From Blasia pusilla (Eukaryota > Marchantiophyta > Marchantiopsida > Blasiales), in NCBI GenBank assembly GCA_050084515.1, contig CM114273.1, forward strand, positions 31,248,001 through 31,312,000: a DNA stretch of 64,000 nucleotides, in the 5' to 3' direction. The translations under genes and the position numbers were made by a program. The notes beneath the pieces were generated by a model that ran no database searches, was not told the DNA's origin, and saw only the letters and a program-made list of their open reading frames with translations. Below, in pieces: positions 29,001 to 42,229 of the stretch. The first letter of the stretch is position 1; each line of letters begins with the position of its first letter.

Positions 29001-30270
29001 GGCCGGGAATGAGATTTCCACGCAGTCCTCGATTCGGGTCAAATCCCCGCAAGCGAGTTCGAAGCGGAGGAAATTGAGTTCTGAGAGCTGGAGGAAGCGG
29101 AAAGGATCGTTCATGGATTCCGGTCAAATGCTTCAGTGCGAAAAGGTTCCGAGAACTCCGGAGCATCGGCTTCCAATCTCATCAACGCAGCCGTCAATGC
29201 GTGTTCGTAGTGGAGGGAATTGAGCTCTGATACCTGTGAGAGGCGAACAGCATCGCTACTCGGGACGGGGGCGGAATCAGACGTCGCCGGGGGTTTCGGA
29301 GCTTTTTCTGAGGGATAGACGCGGATGCAGGAGCATCACTCCCGCAGACGTGGTGACAGGGATGGTACTCCTATGGTCAAAAAGACGCGAGATGACCACC
29401 ACAGGGAGTCGGGGACAGAACGGTTATAGAAACGGCAAATTCACGTGGGGCCGCCCCTCACTTCTGGCATCCGTTCGCCCTGGCCCGAGCATGTGACCGA
29501 GCGTTTCCTCCAGTTTGATTCGAGGACAATCACAACTCATGGGGGTTTGAGTTCCAGGATTTTGACGTTTCTCGCGTGTGAAATTCCTGAAATGGACGAG
29601 TTCACGCAGCAAATGGAGGGATCTACAGGGCATTTAGGATTTCCATGACGCGAAGATTTGATGGAAGCAGTTTTTCCACATTAGTCCTTTCCCCTCAGAA
29701 CCTGAGAGTTTCATCCAGTCTGGCGAACGTGTAGGGCTTTCTGATGCTGTGCAAGACAGGCCTGTATCTGTACCAGAAGAGATGACACACCCGAACTCGA
29801 CTACTCTTTGGGTGGAATCGGCGATGTACTTTGTGCTTGTGGGACTACTCCTCACGCCTTTCGCTTATTGCTTCATCCGCTTGCTCCGTAAACCTGGCAG
29901 AGGCCCTCTTGCTTCGTGAGGCCAGAGAGGCGCAAGAGCTCGTGGCCAGCTGGGGCTTCACATGTGACATCACAGAGTGGACTCAATGCTCACCACAGCC
30001 CTGATTGCGTCAGATCCTCGGTGAACTCCTTCCTGCATTACTGGAAGCTTCATTGTTTGCAAAACCCGAGTGTCTGAGGTGCACTCTATCAACCTTTGGG
30101 ACCACATACCTCACACATATTCACATTTTGGTTCCATTCCTACAAAGGGGAAGCAAGCAATGAAGCTACAAAAGAAAACCTCCAGAAAGTAGTTAGATAT
30201 GCGAACCCCCATCTGCCATGTTCAGGCTATGTAGGTCAATGAGGTAGAGTTTTATTGGATTTTTTCAGCA
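29001..30270. other. Intergenic interval between hAT remnant and helicase gene, nothing recognised
   Basis: About 1.27 kb with scattered short open frames and no domain I recognise. Part of the sequence nearest the helicase gene (30130-30270) would contain its 3' untranslated region, but no clear polyadenylation signal was located. Confidence 0.5.
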
Positions 30271-33200
30271 TTAAAGTTTTTTCCGTCCGGGCTTCCGCAC
30301 AGTATGATCAGCAGCTGAAAGCCGCAAAACCTCGAGAGGTTCCATTTTCTCCTGGCCAATAACGACTACTTTCCTCTTGTTGCTGGAAAACTTCCCAGCT
30401 CCAGACATAGCAGAAGCATAGTCTTGCAGTTGCTTAGTGACCAGATGTGACATTCCAGTCTGCATCAATATTCATCCCAGACAGAGAACGTAAGAACGTT
30501 ATCCAAAAGGATATACATTATGGGAGCATTGTCTTGCGATGAGGGAAAACCTCGCAATCTAGCAGCAAGGAATTATCTGGGTAGTAAGATGCAGGGTCAC
30601 ATATTCCAACACATCATGCCTGCAAAATATCTTTGAAGACCAGGGATGGGATCAGGGCCCTACCCCTGTAACATAACGACTTGAAAAAGCTTTTGGTTTC
30701 ACGGGTTGATCCAGCAACACCCGTAGCTCCTGTAAAAATCAATCCACGATAATGAACACTATCCCAGCCCTTAATACTGTCCACCTTCAATAATCTGTAT
30801 GGTGCATAAAATTGACAGCAGATTGCAAGACTGGTGTTTTGCACACACTGCAAGTTATTGGTGAGATCAAACTAAACTACTGACTGAAAAAAGACATTCG
30901 GTGGGCAAGAATGCAAAATTAGAGAGGCATTGCACACGAGGCCTAAAAAAATGAGTACCTCTTGAAGAATTTGTAATTGGACATAATCCCGCTTGCTCAG
31001 AGTGGAGTTTTTGTTTGCCTGGTTAGTGTTGGAAGCCCCATCCTCGTCTTCACTTTCTTGCATGTCAATCTCCATTGCGTCGGCATTTCGTGCTAGCCAG
31101 GCATGTGTTGCCTTAGACTTATAAACAAGAACATAACACATGTTAGCCACTGCACGAATATCAATCTACAACACACCATTCTCCAAAGTAATACTTGCAG
31201 ACAAGTTGAAAAGAAATATTGGAGTCCGGTGCGCCCTCACTGTAAATTTCATCCTCATCCTTAAACACAACAATTCCAACTTCTGAACATTGAATCATCC
31301 CTTGCTGTAAAAAACAAGGTACCCAACAAGACTGTCAAATATATCATGATCTAAAATTCTTGTACCTGAGATAGCCTTCTCATAAATTTGTCCAATTTGT
31401 TAGCAAGCTCAACTCGCTTTTCAATTGCCGGCATGTATGCCATGTTGATAGGAAATGGTTGAAACCCTCCTGCCTAAAAGTATGGAAAACTACAACATAA
31501 GTGCACCCTCGAACTTGCTATTTTCCCAATTTAAGAGAAAACTTAGGTCTGTGGGACAAACTGTAACAAACACTGTACTGACAAAGGATCATGAAAATGG
31601 ATTACGATAAAAATAACTTTTTTTACAACAGAACACAATAAGGGGACACCCTGTTCAGTCCCGTAAAGTGAGGTGACATGACTTACCCTAGAAAGAGCTC
31701 GACAGAGTGTCAAGTATTTTGATCGATCAGAAGGAGAAACAAGGGCTATGCTGCATCCATCGGTTGAGGCACGAGCTGTTCTACCACTCCTGTGCACATA
31801 AATCTGCACATACCTCTCCAGTTCAGATAACTAGGCCCAAAAAGGCATTGCAGGTCGAAGCACTCAAGCCAACTCATCTTGCTAAAAATTCAACCCACCA
31901 TTTAGGAGTTCACAATCTTTGCTATCACCCTAAACAAATCAAGAACCCCAAGAAGTAAGGACAAGCACCATTCCTCATAGCTTTCATCTCACATTGGGTT
32001 CACATTCACAATCGCTACCTCTGCTGAATGGGGTAGTTGATAGTGGACAACCGTACGAATGTTTGGCACATCAAGCCCCCTTGCAGCAACATCTGTGGCT
32101 ACAAGGACACCATCTTCACTTCCTCGAAATCGATCCATTGCCTGTAAGCAGAATCACAGACCTGCTTAGAGAAGATCCACCCACCAGATACCCATTCAAG
32201 TTGCCCACATGATCCCCCACCCGAAATGGAATTCAGGGAGAAACAAGCTCTTCATAGACTCAATTCATTCTCTGGCCCATAGTCGCAAATGACACCCTAG
32301 ACACCTAATGATTTACAGGAATATCATTTAATACAGGCTTAGGTTCATAAACCTGATGTCACACACGACTTTCGAAAACAAAGCCTCTGATTTTCCTAGT
32401 TCTTGCCGGCGCTAGAATAAATACAGCACACTTAAAATAGATTTTGGCAGCATAGCTACTAACTTAAACTAACCCTCTATTCCCAAACTGAAATCTTTTG
32501 ATGCTCCTGCAGTGAACAACAGGAGCATCAAAACAACAAGTGGTAAGAGTCGATCAGGTTTTATCTCAACCTCATGTACCTGCACCCATTTTCTTACACA
32601 TGCTTTATGTCTTATTTAAGCCAGCTCTACCAGGAATACCCTGTGAGATCTCACAAGGTTTTTCATGGAAAAGAAAGTTTTATTGTTATATGCGTCATAT
32701 CTATCCATAATGTATGAATTCTAAATCCCACTGAAAAAATGAGTGGGAGGAGAACAGATGACCTTAAGACGCTGCTTCTGTTGCATTTGAGCATGGAGAG
32801 GCAAGACAGGAACTTGCAGCAGTTTTAAAATAGCAGAAACTCGTCGGAGCGCTGCGATTGAAGTGCAAAATACGATTGTTCGCCCACCTCCATGTATCTT
32901 AAGAATGTAATAAAGAAACTGATCTTTATCTTCATCCCTGCATCTAAAAGACACACGAAAATGAAACGTTAATCTTCAACAAATGGCCACACAAAATGTG
33001 AATCACTATCTCCTGTCCCCATGAGCTGCATAAAATCCTTCTCCAGAGATTACAAGAAAAGGAGCCCCGATTCCAACATAGCTAAGATTATAAGAGATTG
33101 CAGACTTACTCCACCACAGATTCTGTGAGATTTCTCGCAACAATACTTGTTGACGTTAGATCAATGATGGCAGCTTTATGACTCACTCCTGCTCTCTCTG

Positions 33201-35603
33201 AAAGTGCTGCTACTGAGTCCAAGCTTTTCAAAACACCCTTAGGCCCTTGGTTTCTTTTTTTTAATTTCGTTTTGAAATTTTCTGGTAGTGCCAGAGTAGC
33301 TGAAAACACGAGAATCTGTCTTCGTTTCCTTGACTTGGGCAAGTCGTCAACTTCACCCTCCATAGTCTCAACATCCTGCTCTACTTTAGAGCTCTGTGAA
33401 CTGGGAGCATGTCAATGATTGACTGTAGTTCTTTGAAGTGACCCTTTTCCACCATTCGATCAGCTTCATCAAGAACAAAAAATGACAGTGAATGTAACTG
33501 CAACCAGGATAAAGTAAACAATTGATAAGGACTCCAAAATTATTAGGAATCCAAATCACTACTTTCCTTCATCAAAGACATTCCTGAATAAACCAAAACA
33601 TATAAAATCAGAGGGACGCAGAGAGAATCTGAACCTCCAATAAATGGTTCTCCCCATTGCTCATCAGCTCCCACAGCCTCCCAGGAGTGCCCACTATAAT
33701 CTCAGGCTTGTACTTCAACAAACGTTGTTGCTTCTGGGTGGCCATTCCTCCCACTATTGGTACAATTTTTATTGTGGTAAACTTGGCTACCGCATGCATA
33801 TGGTCACAGATCTGCACAAATCAGTTCAATGAGAAGATGCTTTCAGTGAACAATTTACCGTTCATGGTTAAATACTTAACAACGTACTTATTCCATAGGC
33901 TCTGGTCAGCACGTTTTCAGAACTGAACCTGTATAGCTAGCTCTCTTGTCGGGGTGACAATCAAGGCTCGTAGAGGTCCCTCGTATCTTCTCTTCTTTCG
34001 GCCACCCTCTGCATCGTCTTCTCCCTCTCCTTGAGAACAAGCGGCCTTATCCTGCTCCTCAAGCAGTCGCTGCAGAATTGGAATTCCAAATGCAAGGGTC
34101 TTCCCAGAACCTGTTTCGGCTGCACCAATAACATCCTGCAAATTCCAAAGGCTGTCGTATCAGCAGATATCTTAGACCTTTAATCACATTGTTGTGGTTG
34201 GGTGCTTTGATGGATGACAACCTAGAGTATGGGAGAAGCTCTTGCGAATTCTGGAGAAGACCCTGTGGTTATGAAATTTACTAAATGTCGGATAGAAGAC
34301 ATTTCCAACTTAACCTATCAGACGACAAGCACAAAACGTAGTATGTTTTAGACAATGACGAAAAAGAAATGAGACCTTGCCCTTGTGAGCAGCAGCTGGT
34401 ATACAGTCTCTTTGGATGGGCGTTGGCTCCTTGAATTTTAGAGCCGCAACGGCCTTCGCCAACAGTGGATGAAGCCTCATTCCTGCCCAAGCGGACAAAT
34501 CAAATGATTCTTCTTCTGAGACTTCGGCTGTGGTTTCGGCTGATATTTTGTCATCGTCCAAACCAGCTGGTTTAGTCCCATCCTCTCGCTCATCCGCTTC
34601 TGCTACTTCAACTACCTGTTCACCGGCTTCTCCGTGTTTCTGTCGCTTCGCTTTTCTTGCTTTGGATCCTAACTTCGGTCTCTTCACTTTCAGGGAACCC
34701 CGGGCGACTACTTCTCTGATACGGTCTGGTTCATCCTCATTCACTAAATCAGCTGATTCAGTATCGTCCCCCTCATCGATGGCTTCAGCTCCCTCTCCAT
34801 TAGCTGCTGCCAGTTTCAGCCTCTTCGCCCGTCTTTGCTTGAAACTTAGTTTCGCCTTCTTCTTCTTCTTGACGAGACCTTGCTGCGGAATAACTCCATC
34901 TTGGCCAGCTTCAGATGATGTAGTTACTGTGGATTCATCTTCAATTTCTCCAAACGCCTCAAGTGCGTCGACAGAATTCAAATTTACACTACCCTTCCCC
35001 TTCGTCAGATGCTTCCTCCTTTCCCTTCGCTTCAATACTCTCCCATTCGATGCCTCTTGCAGAAACGTATCAGCATCATCAGAAGGAGGCACACCATCCT
35101 GGTTCTTTACTCCTTTGTTCTTCTTCCTTCTTTTGGTCTCAGCAGAAGCAGGGGGGATGTCCTCCTCTCCTTCCGCATCCACTCCTGCCCGAAGGTCTCC
35201 CACTCGAACCTCAGATCCTAGATTGTCAAAAACGTCTCCGTCGATCTCCTCCAAAGACAAAAACCCTGCCACATTGCATACCACGTGAAGGCATGAGGGA
35301 GCATCCGGTGTGCAGAAGTTTCCAGGAACGGCATACGACTGACATTGAGACGGAGTTACATCTCAATAAAAGGTATGAACTGCAAGAGAAATTCAGAAAA
35401 GTGGCACTACCTCCTTCTTCACTTCCAACCAGAAGCGACAGGGAATTCGACACAGGAGTCACATTGCGCCAACTTAATTCGCGACCCCGTAACGGGAATT
35501 TAGATTTGTTGCTGCCCAATTTCCGTTTCCTCCTCTTCACTTTCATCTGCACTCCATCTTCAAGCTCTGAGACGTCCTCCATTTCCATCCTCGGCCTCCC
35601 CAT
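30271..35603 (-). CDS. RH13: DEAD-box ATP-dependent RNA helicase, RH13 / DDX24 / MAK5 type
   Basis: This is a spliced gene on the minus strand, starting at ATG 35603. Exons supported by GT-AG sites and motifs: 35411-35603, 34376-35265 (charged N-terminus, [20 protein letters not shown] motif [11 protein letters not shown]), 33929-34135 (motif [15 protein letters not shown]), 33635-33811 ([10 protein letters not shown]), 33110-33497 ([15 protein letters not shown]), 32763-32937 (IVFCTSI, LHAQM), 32019-32141 ([22 protein letters not shown]), 31687-31803 (HRSGRTARA), 31366-31473, a less certain part within 30872-31310 ([17 protein letters not shown]), about 30610-30729, and 30271-30459 ([12 protein letters not shown], stop at 30271). 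MAK5/DDX24 helicases act in the nucleolus in 60S ribosome assembly. Two single-base frame breaks (near 33403 and 30660) need checking; otherwise every helicase motif is intact. This is the only clear host gene in the window. Confidence 0.92.
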
Positions 35604-36198
35604 CTGTCCTTACTGCATCACTCGACGACAATCACTCCAACAAGACTCCTCGCAAAGCCTTGCGCGTACTAATTTTGCTGCTCGATGCTTCAATTTCTGC
35701 CTCCGCCTCTGCCTCTCTTTAGCAAACGGGGTGGTAAGTGTTGTGTATTAGTCTAGGTTCCACGAAAGGCCTAAACCCTACAAGGGCGTTTCAAACGTAA
35801 CACCTCACCATACGTGTGATTTCTTGAATGCCAAAATTAGTCATCATCCGATTTGTAGTGGAGTGGGTTTCAAAGGCCAAGTAATTGCTTAAGTGGCCCC
35901 CTTCCCATCTTTACTTTGGTAAGTGGCCCCTCCCCAAAGTTTCTTGCTTGACCAGCCCCTTGGATCTCTAGCCGGTTGGTTGTAAAGTTCTTATACGTGC
36001 CTATTGTAGTCTGATATATTACCATACAAGAACAATCCGTAGTTAGGGCGAGTATTGGGTTTTTATCCAGTCTGCGCAATAGATCATGTGTTTCTCATGG
36101 GGACTTGAACCACGGTCAGAATCTTACTCTATGGGACCTGCTTGTCTTTTATTGTTCAATAACATATTGCTTGCTGTTCACTAATACAATTACCACAG
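35604..36198. other. Upstream region of the helicase gene, nothing else recognised
   Basis: The first 120-150 bases upstream of the helicase ATG are CT-rich on the plus strand and probably hold its promoter. Duplicate phrases AAGTGGCCCCCTTCC and AAGTGGCCCCTCCCC occur at about 35891 and 35921. No TATA box or other gene was found. Confidence 0.4.
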
Positions 36199-36428
36199 GA
36201 TGGTACCGAGCGCTCCACACATCCTGTCCCACATACGGCTGATGAATGTCCAGACCTGAGTAGACACTATTTTCCTGTGGATGAAAATCGTAGCCGTCAC
36301 CAAGAGGAGAAGTGTGGGTCTTATGAACGAAGGCGATTATCAACAGAGCCCCTGGCCGATTTCGAGTTGTGGAGAGCATCCACATCTACGCGTGATCCTA
36401 ATTTGGAAGGTTTTAGCTTGGAAGAAGG
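36199..36428 (+). CDS. Putative exon of an unrecognised plus-strand gene
   Basis: An open stretch of about 76 codons is bounded by an acceptor (ACCACAG) and a donor (GAAGAAG|GTAAGC). The product is polar and acidic and contains the stretch SRHYFPVDENRSRH; no domain is recognised. It is followed at once by TAGCCGC-rich sequence, so it may be the first visible exon of the unit that occupies 36.4-43.7 kb. Confidence 0.3.
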
Positions 36429-36957
36429 TAAGCACATGCTCGCAATGCACTTGGAGTCAAAATAGCCGCAGGTGCTCGTGTTTCATTGAGTAAAGGAAAT
36501 AATAGCCGCAGTAGCCGTATTACTCGCATTGAAAAATAGTAAATAGTGCATGTGTTCACGGTCATAATAGCCGCAGTCACTGAGCTACATGAAATAGCCG
36601 CACTCACTGATGTATCCTGAAGAGAAGGTGTCTACAGTCAAATTAGCCCCGCGGAGTAAGAGTGTATGTTAGGTTCACGCTCCACTATCAGCCGAATTAG
36701 CCGCCGTGGAGTAAGAGTGCATGTTTGTGGTGTATTATTGGCGCCCTCTTTAGCCGCATGGAAAGTATTAGCGCTTAACAACATTGAGGTTGTCATGTGC
36801 ATACAGAAGGCATGCAGAGCGGATAAAATTGAAGCAAGTGTTTCAAAACTTTGAAGAATTTGAGTTTGCTCTTGAGTGTTGGTGCTCCTTAAACTATAGA
36901 GCGAAACATTGCGCGCATAGCAAAACATGGTCTAGGCTCTGAATATGCATATATGCC

Positions 36958-37283
36958 GTGAAGATAAGAGGGAAGGGTGTGCCAAACATACGTGAGGAGA
37001 AGCCGAGCAGCGATTTGAAGATACCAAATTGTAGAGACTTGCATGATGATCCTCCAACCAAGGAAACCTCTGTTGTACGCCCTCATCCTTTAGCCGACTT
37101 AAACACTAGGTTAGATGGTATTTTCAATATATCTGACCGCGGAGGAATGGCTGATGAGGGTTGGGAAAGCTCCACTGCGGCTATTTTCAATGCAACAACT
37201 GCGGCTAATCTGAGTGCACTAAAGGCGGCTAATGGAAGTGTTTCAACGGCGGTGAATGAGGTTTTACCTACCAAATTGAGGTA
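36958..37283 (+). CDS. Putative exon with Ala-Asn repeats, unrecognised
   Basis: A frame of about 108 codons ends at a possible donor (TTGAG|GTAGGT). Its C-terminal third encodes Ala/Asn/Thr-rich segments (AAIFNATTAANLSALKAANG) that arise from repeated GCGGCTAA words, so part of its apparent openness comes from the repeat. No domain recognised. Confidence 0.2.
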
Positions 37284-37429
37284 GGTTTCCTCATACACCC
37301 TCAGTTTTTTTTCCTCCCTCTCCCCCCTTTAACCTTCCCTCCCTTAACCATATTTCATATTTTTCCTCCATCTCCCCCTTTAATTTTTCCTCATTCACCC
37401 TCCCTAACACTAACGACCAACACAAGCGG

Positions 37430-37880
37430 CTAAAATGAGGGCGGCGGCTAAAATAAGGGTTATTCAGAACTCCTTTCCTCACGATGGCTAAAATGAGGGT
37501 TATTCAAAACTCCTTTCCTCACGACGGCTAAAATAAGAGTGTCGGGACTTTTTTCCTCATGACAGCGACTAAAACCTTTCCTCACGGCGGCTACAAAGAG
37601 GGCGGTGGCTAACACAAGGGTACCGAGACTTTTTTCCTCACGGCGGCAACTAAAACCTTTCCTCACAGCCGCTACATCGAGGGCGGCGGCTAAAATGAGG
37701 GGGTCGAGACTTTTATTCTCATGGCGGAAACTAAAACCTTTCCTCATGGCGGCTACAACAAGGGCGGCGGCTAAAACGAGGGGACCGAGACTTTTCTCCT
37801 CATGGCGGTGACTAACCCTTTCCTCACGGGTGATAAAACGAGGACGCCTAGGCTACTTTCCTCTCGGCGGCTAAAGGGCT
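37430..37880 (+). repeat. Tandem repeat of GGCGGCTAAAA...CCTTTCCTCA units
   Basis: About eleven diverged units of 40-45 bp with the words GGCGGCTAAAATGAGGG, CGAGACTTTT and CTTTCCTCACGGCGG. The units invert part of the motif on alternate strands. It lies downstream of a CT-rich tract (37305-37400). Confidence 0.75.
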
Positions 37881-40155
37881 CTTGCTCGGAGAATTTAAAA
37901 TTTAGGGTTTACCATATACATATAGGGTTTAGTGTTCTAGATTTATGACTTATGACTTCGGATGTAGAGATTGGTATTGTCAGTTTTTTGGATTCTGACA
38001 CAAAACCTTCTATTACCCCAAGGTCTAGATCTAAATCACATTAGAAAAGAAAGAGTTTAAAGCATGGAAGCAAGTTCCTACTTCTTTGTGGCCGGTGTTG
38101 ATTATTTGAGATTTTTACTAATAGCCCTCTGATTTTGCATTTATTCCAGAAGGAGGAATTACATGGAATTTGATAAGGGAAGGTATGTTAGCAACCCCTT
38201 TAATTCAATTAAATTTCAAGAAGCCAAATGTGGTATTGAATGAAGCTAAAGTCATAGGGGAATGAAGCTAAAGTGGCTATCTTAAATTTAATGAAACTTC
38301 AAGAAAATTAATGTGTTAGGGTGATAGGGGAAGGGAGCTAAACTTAAGCCTTGAATTTTATGAATCTTGAAGAAGGCAAATGTGTTGCACTTTTGGCAAA
38401 GGGTGATAGGGGAAAGTATCTCAGTTACCCCCATGAACATCAAGAGGTCTTCAGTGTTCTGATGCTCTCTACAAATTTCAAGTTTAGAGGGAGTTATGAA
38501 CATTTGAGTTTGGGAATTGACAAGAAAATATAATCAATTAAGGAGGCACCAAGTTATTTTCCCCAAATGGAGCCTTGGCGAAGATTTTCTTGGCCGACCA
38601 TAATTCATTTCCAGTGGCTAAATTTCCGAAGACAATCATTCATTTTGGAGCTTTGGTTTAACGACCTATTATGTCATGATGGCTTCTCAACTAGAACGAA
38701 TGACCATACCTTTCATGTTAAGCACAAAATTTTCTCTCAAGAAGGATCTGGAAGGTATTCAAGACTTCAGGCGTAGCCCACGTCGGCTAGCCTAATAGCC
38801 ATTGCCTCAACCCTAGAATTCATAGCTCTCCCCGTGTATGTTCTTCTTGCTTAAGTGATTTCCTTCAGGTCGTATTCATCGTGATCGTTGCCCATGACTT
38901 TTCTTTTGGCTACTAATTTCTTTCATCTTAGGTCGCGTCTTGGTAGTCCTGTTGAAGGAACTGCACAACAATCGCCAAAGAAATCGTTTAGGAATCGGCA
39001 CAGAAATCTGGGCTCGTCCACGACGGCTAAATACTCATTGCCACGATTCTCTATCGTCGGCTCTCCTTGGATATGTCCCTCTCATCTCAGTCCCCTGTCA
39101 CATTGTATCCTTCTTTATTTTTGTTGTGGGCTTCCATTTCGTGTTGAGGGGCTGAATATTTTACTGCACCCGCGGCTATTCATATTGCTGAGCGGCCGGA
39201 TTTTGCACCATTCATGTGGATTCATTACAGACAGACCAATAGAGGCTCCATGGATGACAAAAGAAACTAGGCTTCGTCCTTACGAAGGAAAAATACTCGC
39301 GGCCTTGATCCATCGACAGAGCTCCGCCTAGGTATGTCCCTCTCCTTCACCGCACTCCTTCAGGTTTTTTTTTGTGTTCATTGTTGAGCGGGCGGATATT
39401 TGTGTAAGTCGTTTGGCTCATGCAGCAATTTCCCACCCGCGGCTGCTTGGCATCTGTGAAGTGAGTAACTTTTTACAAGAGCACCTCATAAACCCTACTA
39501 GAATAATTGACGGCCCTTGATAGGTAAATTGTGAAGAGAGAATCTGGTTGGGTAGTTTTTGGCGGCATATTGTGAATAGCCGCCGCGTTTGAATCATTGT
39601 TTATTCCTGGATTCATAACGCTTCATGACCCTGGATTCCTAAACCCTTCATCAATGTCGGAGACAAAGAGGAGCTATCACAACTCATTTTGTTTCACAGG
39701 AATTGTTAGCCGACGGTTATTCACATGCGGTTTTGATATTTTTTTGAATCATCCTAGAAAAAAACCGTTGGGAGGTCATTTTTTTTCATTCCTTCATTGA
39801 AAAGGTTCATGGGGAAAAAAATCCTGCCGGCCGTTCACTTTCTTTCCTTCTTGCTTTTTTGTGTCAGGCAAGTTAGAATAATTTTCAGATTTCTGTTCAT
39901 GTGACTCTTTTTTTCTCAAGACCTTCCTTCCTTCATCACCCTGCACTAAATAATAAGCTACAATACAATCTCCATAGATTCATCTGAACCAGAAGCAAGA
40001 ATCTTGGCGGCTATTGGTCCGTCTCTTACCGAGTGTCCGTCTACAAAAGCATTCTAACATTTATCTCAAGGCCGAAAGTCGGTGCTTATTTACATGCTAG
40101 CCGACGATTATTCACAGGCGGCATCCTGTGAATATCCTTCGGCTTTGTTACATTC
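37881..40155. other. No gene recognised; local short repeats
   Basis: The interval holds isolated GCGGCTA words and short open frames without domains. Around 38200-38420 a phrase of roughly 80 bp (GGTGATAGGGGAA ... TGAATTTTATGAA ... AAATGTGTT) is repeated about three times. T-rich tracts lie near 39360 and 39775. An exon-like frame at 38888-39331 shows nothing recognisable. Confidence 0.4.
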
Positions 40156-41236
40156 TTGATGCAAGCTTTCTTCCTTATATCTGATTGTGACGATGAAGAC
40201 CCTTTGCACGTTGTTTTTCATGTAAATGGAAGCAAGGGAGTTATGGAAGAAGCGTTTGCGCTAGAAGATTTAGTTTATAGGACGGACTTTGCTAGGTTGG
40301 ATGAGAGTGTGGATGTGGAGACGGCCAGCTTGATGAAAATCAAGGGGATGTGGGAAGTGGAGTGGAAAAAAGGTGATAAAGACATGGTTACACATTTCTT
40401 GGCCACGTTCAACCCCAACACTTCCGAGCGCATGCTCCGATGAACATATGGGCATACCATGTAAGAGTATAGTTTATGTGTGTCTCCAAAACTCATAGCA
40501 AAGGTGTTCCAATTCAAGCACCCTGGCTCCTTTCTATCCATGGAGCGTCAACAAACAAACCACGAGGAGCCAAAAATCTATTCAAAGTATCTCACAAAGC
40601 TTGACAAGAATAGCCATGGCTACAAGCTTGGCTTTAGTGCTAGAGAACTTTTGGTCTTTGCTAATTCAGTTGAATCGTTGCTTCCTTTCCAAAGCAAACA
40701 TGGAGTGTGTACCTACAAGCATGTTGTCCATGGCATGCCGCGCATGGTAAGGGATTCACGTGAATTGGGAGACCTATGTATATAGGAAACTCATGCTTTA
40801 TATCAAGCACGTTCTCCGACCACGGGCAAAGAGAGAGAAAGTCAGGGAAACAGGAGTTGGAGTGATGTTAAGCATTCTCTTCAAGCATGGTGGCAATCCG
40901 TCTGCACATGAGGTTATAGTAGCAGAAGCCCGCCTAGTTTTTGATCCAAAGATGAAAGATAAGGCCGAAGTGGTGCTCCAATTGAGGAAAGTGAGGGAAG
41001 GATCTCAAAGCCGGAAGCTCTCTCAGATACAACCTTCCGAGAAGAAGCTTCCTCGGAAGAGGAAAAATGTCAGACATACTGAAGAGGTGTCTGAAAACAA
41101 TGATCAATCTGGGCGGCTATACATCAAACTAAAGATGCTTGCAAAAGAGTCCATGCGGAAGCAAACACCTTCTGATGATAACGATGATTTCATTGCTCCG
41201 AGGAGAGTAAGGCCAAAAAAAGGTAACCAAGGATGA
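40156..41236 (+). CDS. Unrecognised spliced gene, two or three exons
   Basis: Open segments at 40156-40443 (acidic, with HVVFHVNGSKGVMEEAF and WEVEWKKGDKDMVTHFL), about 40480-40780 (GYKLGFSARELLVFAN) and 40760-41236 run in sequence on the plus strand. The last begins with the strongly helical region LMLYIKHVLRPRAKREKVRE and ends in a Lys/Arg/Ser-rich tail resembling a nuclear localisation region (KKLPRKRKNV, PRRVRPKKG). Codon use and length suggest real coding sequence. No family recognised; a transposon-borne DNA-binding protein is possible. Confidence 0.4.
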
Positions 41237-41359
41237 AGGCAAGAAGGAGCGTCCCCAATGTGCAAAGAAAGTTCCCAAGTCTCGACCCAAATTTAGGGGA
41301 TCAAAGAGCCATAAGGTGAGGCTAATATTTTTTTATTATATTTCTACAATCAACTTCTA

Positions 41360-41830
41360 AGCTAATGCTTTGGTCGGCGCCTATTTCTTTGCTTCAAACC
41401 TTATGGGTTCCCTTGGCGGCTAATGGATAACTCGGCAGCTAATGTCTTGGCTGGTGGCTAATTGTTTACTTCAAACCTAATGGGTTTCCTTGGCGGCTAA
41501 AGGATAGCAGATTGGCTAATGGTCTGGTCGATGACTAATTGTTTGCTTGAAACCTTATGGGTTTAGCCGGCGACTAATGGTTTGGTTGGCGGCTAATTTT
41601 TTACTTCAAACCTAATGGGTTTCCTTGGCGGCTAATGGATAGTAGATTGGCTAATGGTTTTATCGGCGACTAATTATTTTCTTTAAACCTTATGGATTTT
41701 GCCTGCGGCTAATGGTTTGGTCGGCGGCTAATTCTTAGCTTCAAACCTTGTGGGTTTGCTGGGCGGCTACTGGATGTCTCGGTGACTAATGGTTTGCACG
41801 ACGGCCCTTGGTAGGGTTTCCGGCTTCGGC
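41360..41830 (+). repeat. Tandem repeat of GGCGGCTAATGG / CTTCAAACCTTATGGGTTT units
   Basis: Four to five diverged units of about 100-120 bp, each combining two or three GGCGGCTAAT words with TTGCTTCAAACCTTATGGGTTT. It follows the unrecognised gene directly and could be an intron, since exon-like sequence resumes at about 41884. Confidence 0.75.
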
Positions 41831-42229
41831 TAACTTTTAGTTCCTATTGTGCTTAGCATGAGACGGCTACATTTGCAGCAATAGTGAAGCAAGAAGACGC
41901 TTCAATAACAATTCCCACGGATGCTGCAAATTCAACTCAAAATGTAAGATTTCTTCCTCACCCCATTGCTTGTAAATCATTGCCAATTCACACTTCCTAC
42001 TGGAAGATATGGAAGTTTGTATTCACGGTATCTTCACGGGAATGTCGTTGCATGTTCAGCAAGATTCACCTGAGCTATTGCAATACAAGAAAATATCCGA
42101 TTAGATAGAATCAATACATCAGCAGGTAATACTCGATAGTGAACCAATTTCAACTACATTTTTGGTTGCTATGTAACTTGGGAACGTGTACATTGATTCA
42201 TTTCATGGTTTTTTGTAACTTTTTTCAGA

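Noticed and set aside
28742-29114. Overlapping open frames on both strands
   Set aside because: They are by-products of the 42-bp minisatellite, whose unit is a multiple of three.
34530-35288. 252-codon plus-strand open frame opposite the helicase gene
   Set aside because: It is the antisense shadow of helicase exon 2, Ser/Ala/Phe-rich because the sense strand is Lys/Glu-rich.
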